A DNA stretch of 8,420 nucleotides, taken from Oligoflexia bacterium. GTDB taxonomy: Bacteria > Bdellovibrionota > UBA1018. Below the pieces are notes generated by a model. It saw only the letters and a program-made list of their open reading frames with translations, was not told where the DNA came from and made no database searches. Of the stretch, positions 6,728 to 8,420 are shown in pieces. Made by a program: the position numbers and the translations under genes. How positions within the stretch are numbered: the first letter of the stretch is position 1; each line of letters starts with the position of its first letter. The stretch is from contig CAIYTD010000394.1 in NCBI GenBank assembly GCA_903928955.1, forward strand, positions 1-8,420, written 5' to 3'.

Positions 6728-8162
6728 ATGGTAGGCATTATTCAGTGTTTGTTTCTTTTTGTTTTTTTTGTTTCAACTGATGCTTTGTCTTCTGAAAAAA
6801 AAAACAGTTGGTTCCTGTCCACAATTGGAATTCAAAAGTAGGGTTGAATTTAAGCCTATTCAGTTAGCTCAGCTATTGAGTAATGACGCTGCCCTTCAAG
6901 CAAAGTTAAAGTTGAGTAGCTTTAATAAAACCCCAGAAGAATCTCCTGATTTGTTTTTGAAGTTTTACTTGGCAGCCGGAGGGGTTATTTTTTTGGATAT
7001 GGATCCACGAATTCGATATGGCAATACTAAAAATGCAGTCGAAGTCAGCCCTGTTCTATTAGATCAACGCGTGGTGTTTGACCATCACGGGGGATATAGG
7101 CATCATAAAAACGATTCTACTCAGCAGGTCATTGATTTTATTCTTAATGCAATGAAAACATCTGATCGAAGTAAAAAGCTAATAGAGCTTCAAGAGCAAT
7201 TTCAAGTTGTAAGTACAGATAATCTTGGAGATGCTTCTCTTGCTATTTGGGTTTTAAATTATTTGTCAGATATTGTGCAATGTCCTGATTTTTTGAATTT
7301 TATTCGAACACTTACTGAGTATGAAGATTTTGGTGTATTCGGAAAGTTTGAGGAGGAAAATGCAAGATTGAAAAAAGATACTCATCAACTCAATGCGATT
7401 GAAGCAGCTCAGAGTCTATTACATGAGTATGAAAAATTAATTAAAAAATATCACCTTACTAGCGATCGCTTTGACTCTTTGAGTGTTCTACTTCAAAAAA
7501 AAATATTTTATGAAATTCAAAAATCAATTTATGATTTATTTATGCTCGTCCAGAATCAGGGGATAGAGAACAAATCTTTTCATTTAGAAGGTTCAACACA
7601 ATTTAGAAAGAACCGTGAAAATTCTCTTAAATATGTCAAGCTTGCACATCAGAAAGCTATTCATGCTTTCACTCGGGAACTTAAAAAATACAACCCCGAT
7701 CGTGAAAATATTAGAGAATTAGTTTTGCGGATGAACCGTGGGTTTTACGTTTGGAATGAGGCAGAAATTCCGGTCTCAGTATTTGGTTTTTTCAACACCC
7801 CAAGCGCTGGATATCAATTGGACTCTGATAGGGTTCAGGTGAAGTATTTATTAAAGAAAAATGAAAAATTGACATTCGTTATTGCCTATTCCTATCCTTT
7901 CTTAAGTATAAAGAATAAGATTAGACTCGATCTTCTCGAGAAGGAATTTGGAGCGGCGCATCTCTCAAATAGTAGAAAATATATTTTGAGTCATCTAGAG
8001 CCTGAAAATGTTACTCCTGATCATATTGAAAGTCTGATGCGCGAAGAAGAGAGAGCACTCACATATCAACTGATCGCAAGAGAAACATTGGTTGCTTCGT
8101 TTTCAGGTTTAAAAATAAATTTGGCCGAATTTGCCAGAATATTAGCGAAATTTTCGAATTAA
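6728..8162 (+). CDS. Exported protein with DHH-like motifs, family not recognised; frame broken at an A10 tract
   Basis: The long body runs to TAA 8160-8162 in a frame whose only in-frame early starts (TTG 6759, ATG 6780) lie in T-rich DNA with no ribosome site. ATG 6728, in another frame, encodes a strong signal peptide (MVGIIQCLFLFVFF, then VSTDALS-S as a likely cleavage site) that runs into ten consecutive A residues at 6795-6804. With nine A residues the two frames join smoothly as SSEKKTVGSCPQ, giving about 478 residues. The body contains FLDMDPRIRYGN, then VVFDHHGGYRHH (DHH at 7079-7087), then STDNLGDASLAIWVL. This resembles, in order, the Asp / DHH / Asp metal motifs of DHH phosphoesterases, but there is no clear DHHA1 domain. 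A Lys/Glu-rich, coiled-coil-prone middle and an unassigned C-terminal domain follow. I do not recognise the family and infer at most a metal-dependent hydrolase-like fold. The ribosome site before 6728 is weak. Confidence 0.65.
6795..6804 (+). repeat. A10 homopolymer at the frame junction of the DHH-like gene
   Basis: Ten A residues follow TCTTCTG. Losing one A (or gaining two) joins the signal-peptide frame to the body frame. Tracts of this length are prone to replication slippage and to RNA-polymerase slippage. A second tract, T8 at 6762-6769, lies within the leader and could also shift frame, but a shift there would remove the natural cleavage site. Confidence 0.8.
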
Positions 8163-8226
8163 ATGAGATTCTTTCGCAGGTTCATCGTTTGAGATTCAAT
8201 TTATTTGCGAGGATTCTAATTCGTGC

Positions 8227-8257
8227 GTGACAAGGAGTCCGTTTGATTAGATATTAT
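8227..8257 (+). promoter_or_regulatory. Candidate sigma70-like promoter for msrA
   Basis: GTGACA (8227-8232, one mismatch to TTGACA) and TATTAT (8252-8257, one mismatch to TATAAT) are separated by 19 bases, slightly longer than ideal. Transcription would start just before the msrA ribosome site, giving a very short leader. The rest of the 8163-8276 gap shows no gene and no convincing terminator. Confidence 0.35.
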
Positions 8258-8276
8258 ATGCTTAAAGGGATCACCT

Positions 8277-8420
8277 ATGACTTTTTCAGATGAACAAAAA
8301 AAGCACTGGCAATTGGCAACTTTGGCAGGCGGATGTTTCTGGGGCATGGAGGATATTATTAGAAAACTTCCAGGTGTAATGGTTACTCGAGTCGGATATA
8401 CGGGGGGGACCATTGAAAAC
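8277..8420 (+). CDS. msrA: Peptide methionine-S-sulfoxide reductase, 3'-truncated by the window
   Basis: The first 48 residues of MsrA, which reduces methionine-S-sulfoxide in proteins and free methionine and so repairs oxidative damage, with thioredoxin as the usual reductant. LATLAGGCFWGMEDIIRKLPGV holds the signature GCFWG with the nucleophilic Cys20 (codon 8334-8336). VGYTGGTIEN is the next conserved block, cut by the window edge. AAAGGGA at 8264-8270, six bases before the ATG, fixes the start. No signal peptide is visible, so a cytoplasmic location is likely. Whether an MsrB domain follows cannot be seen. It probably has its own promoter in the preceding 114-base gap. Confidence 0.95.
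   Translation, partial: MTFSDEQKKHWQLATLAGGCFWGMEDIIRKLPGVMVTRVGYTGGTIEN

Noticed and set aside
6759..6782. TTG 6759 or ATG 6780 as the start of the DHH-like gene
   Set aside because: Both sit in T-rich DNA with no Shine-Dalgarno site, and the resulting N-terminus has no proper cleavage site. The ATG 6728 leader is far more credible.
8164..8197. TGAGATTC repeated 26 bases apart between the DHH-like gene and msrA
   Set aside because: An 8-base repeat in a 114-base AT-rich gap is readily explained by chance and overlaps no promoter element.
8216..8413. Minus-strand open frame over the msrA start
   Set aside because: It runs antisense to clear MsrA motifs (GCFWG, GYTGG) and has no recognisable domain.
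1..8420. Insertion sequence, prophage, CRISPR array or tRNA/attachment site around the transglutaminase unit
   Set aside because: I found no transposase, terminal inverted repeats, regularly spaced repeats or tRNA-like sequence. Transfer of the unit is suggested only by its orientation and apparent base composition.

Overview
The window is AT-rich, tightly packed bacterial DNA with no tRNA, rRNA, CRISPR array or transposase that I can recognise. GTG starts, purine-rich Shine-Dalgarno sites of the GAGGGG type, a SpoIIE/PP2C-type phosphatase, a Slt-type transglycosylase and several exported proteins fit a Gram-negative bacterium. A Bdellovibrionota/Oligoflexia-like lineage is my best guess, but nothing here proves it.

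Layout. Bases 1-3504 (+ strand) look like one transcription unit: the 3' part of a PP2C-like phosphatase domain, a lytic transglycosylase overlapping it by 4 bases, and a tyrosyl-tRNA synthetase (tyrS) 32 bases further on. Converging on tyrS, with the stop codons overlapping by 8 bases, is a two-gene minus-strand unit (6598 down to 3497). Its first gene encodes a secreted transglutaminase of the oomycete-elicitor type and its second a clostripain-like (C11) cysteine peptidase. A 129-base divergent spacer (6599-6727) separates this pair from a plus-strand gene for an exported protein with DHH-like motifs that I cannot assign to a family. After 114 bases, the start of msrA runs off the window end.

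The most interesting content is the minus-strand pair. The transglutaminase carries Cys-His-Asp in family context and the hexapeptide VWNQPV, which is the core of Pep-13, the immune elicitor of Phytophthora GP42 transglutaminase. Its partner is a clostripain-type protease, a family that usually cuts after Arg, and the transglutaminase has an Arg/Lys-rich stretch ahead of its catalytic domain. A protease-activated secreted cross-linking enzyme is a reasonable, untested model.

Two genes, the C11 peptidase and the DHH-like gene, have convincing signal sequences one base out of frame with the main body. In the DHH-like gene the break coincides with an A10 tract, which suggests slippage or phase variation. 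In the peptidase gene there is no such tract, and a one-base change near 4972 would restore a lipobox. Sequencing or assembly error must be excluded for both. In addition, the phosphatase domain has lost the aspartate of its usual (Y/W)-(S/T)-D-G metal motif.
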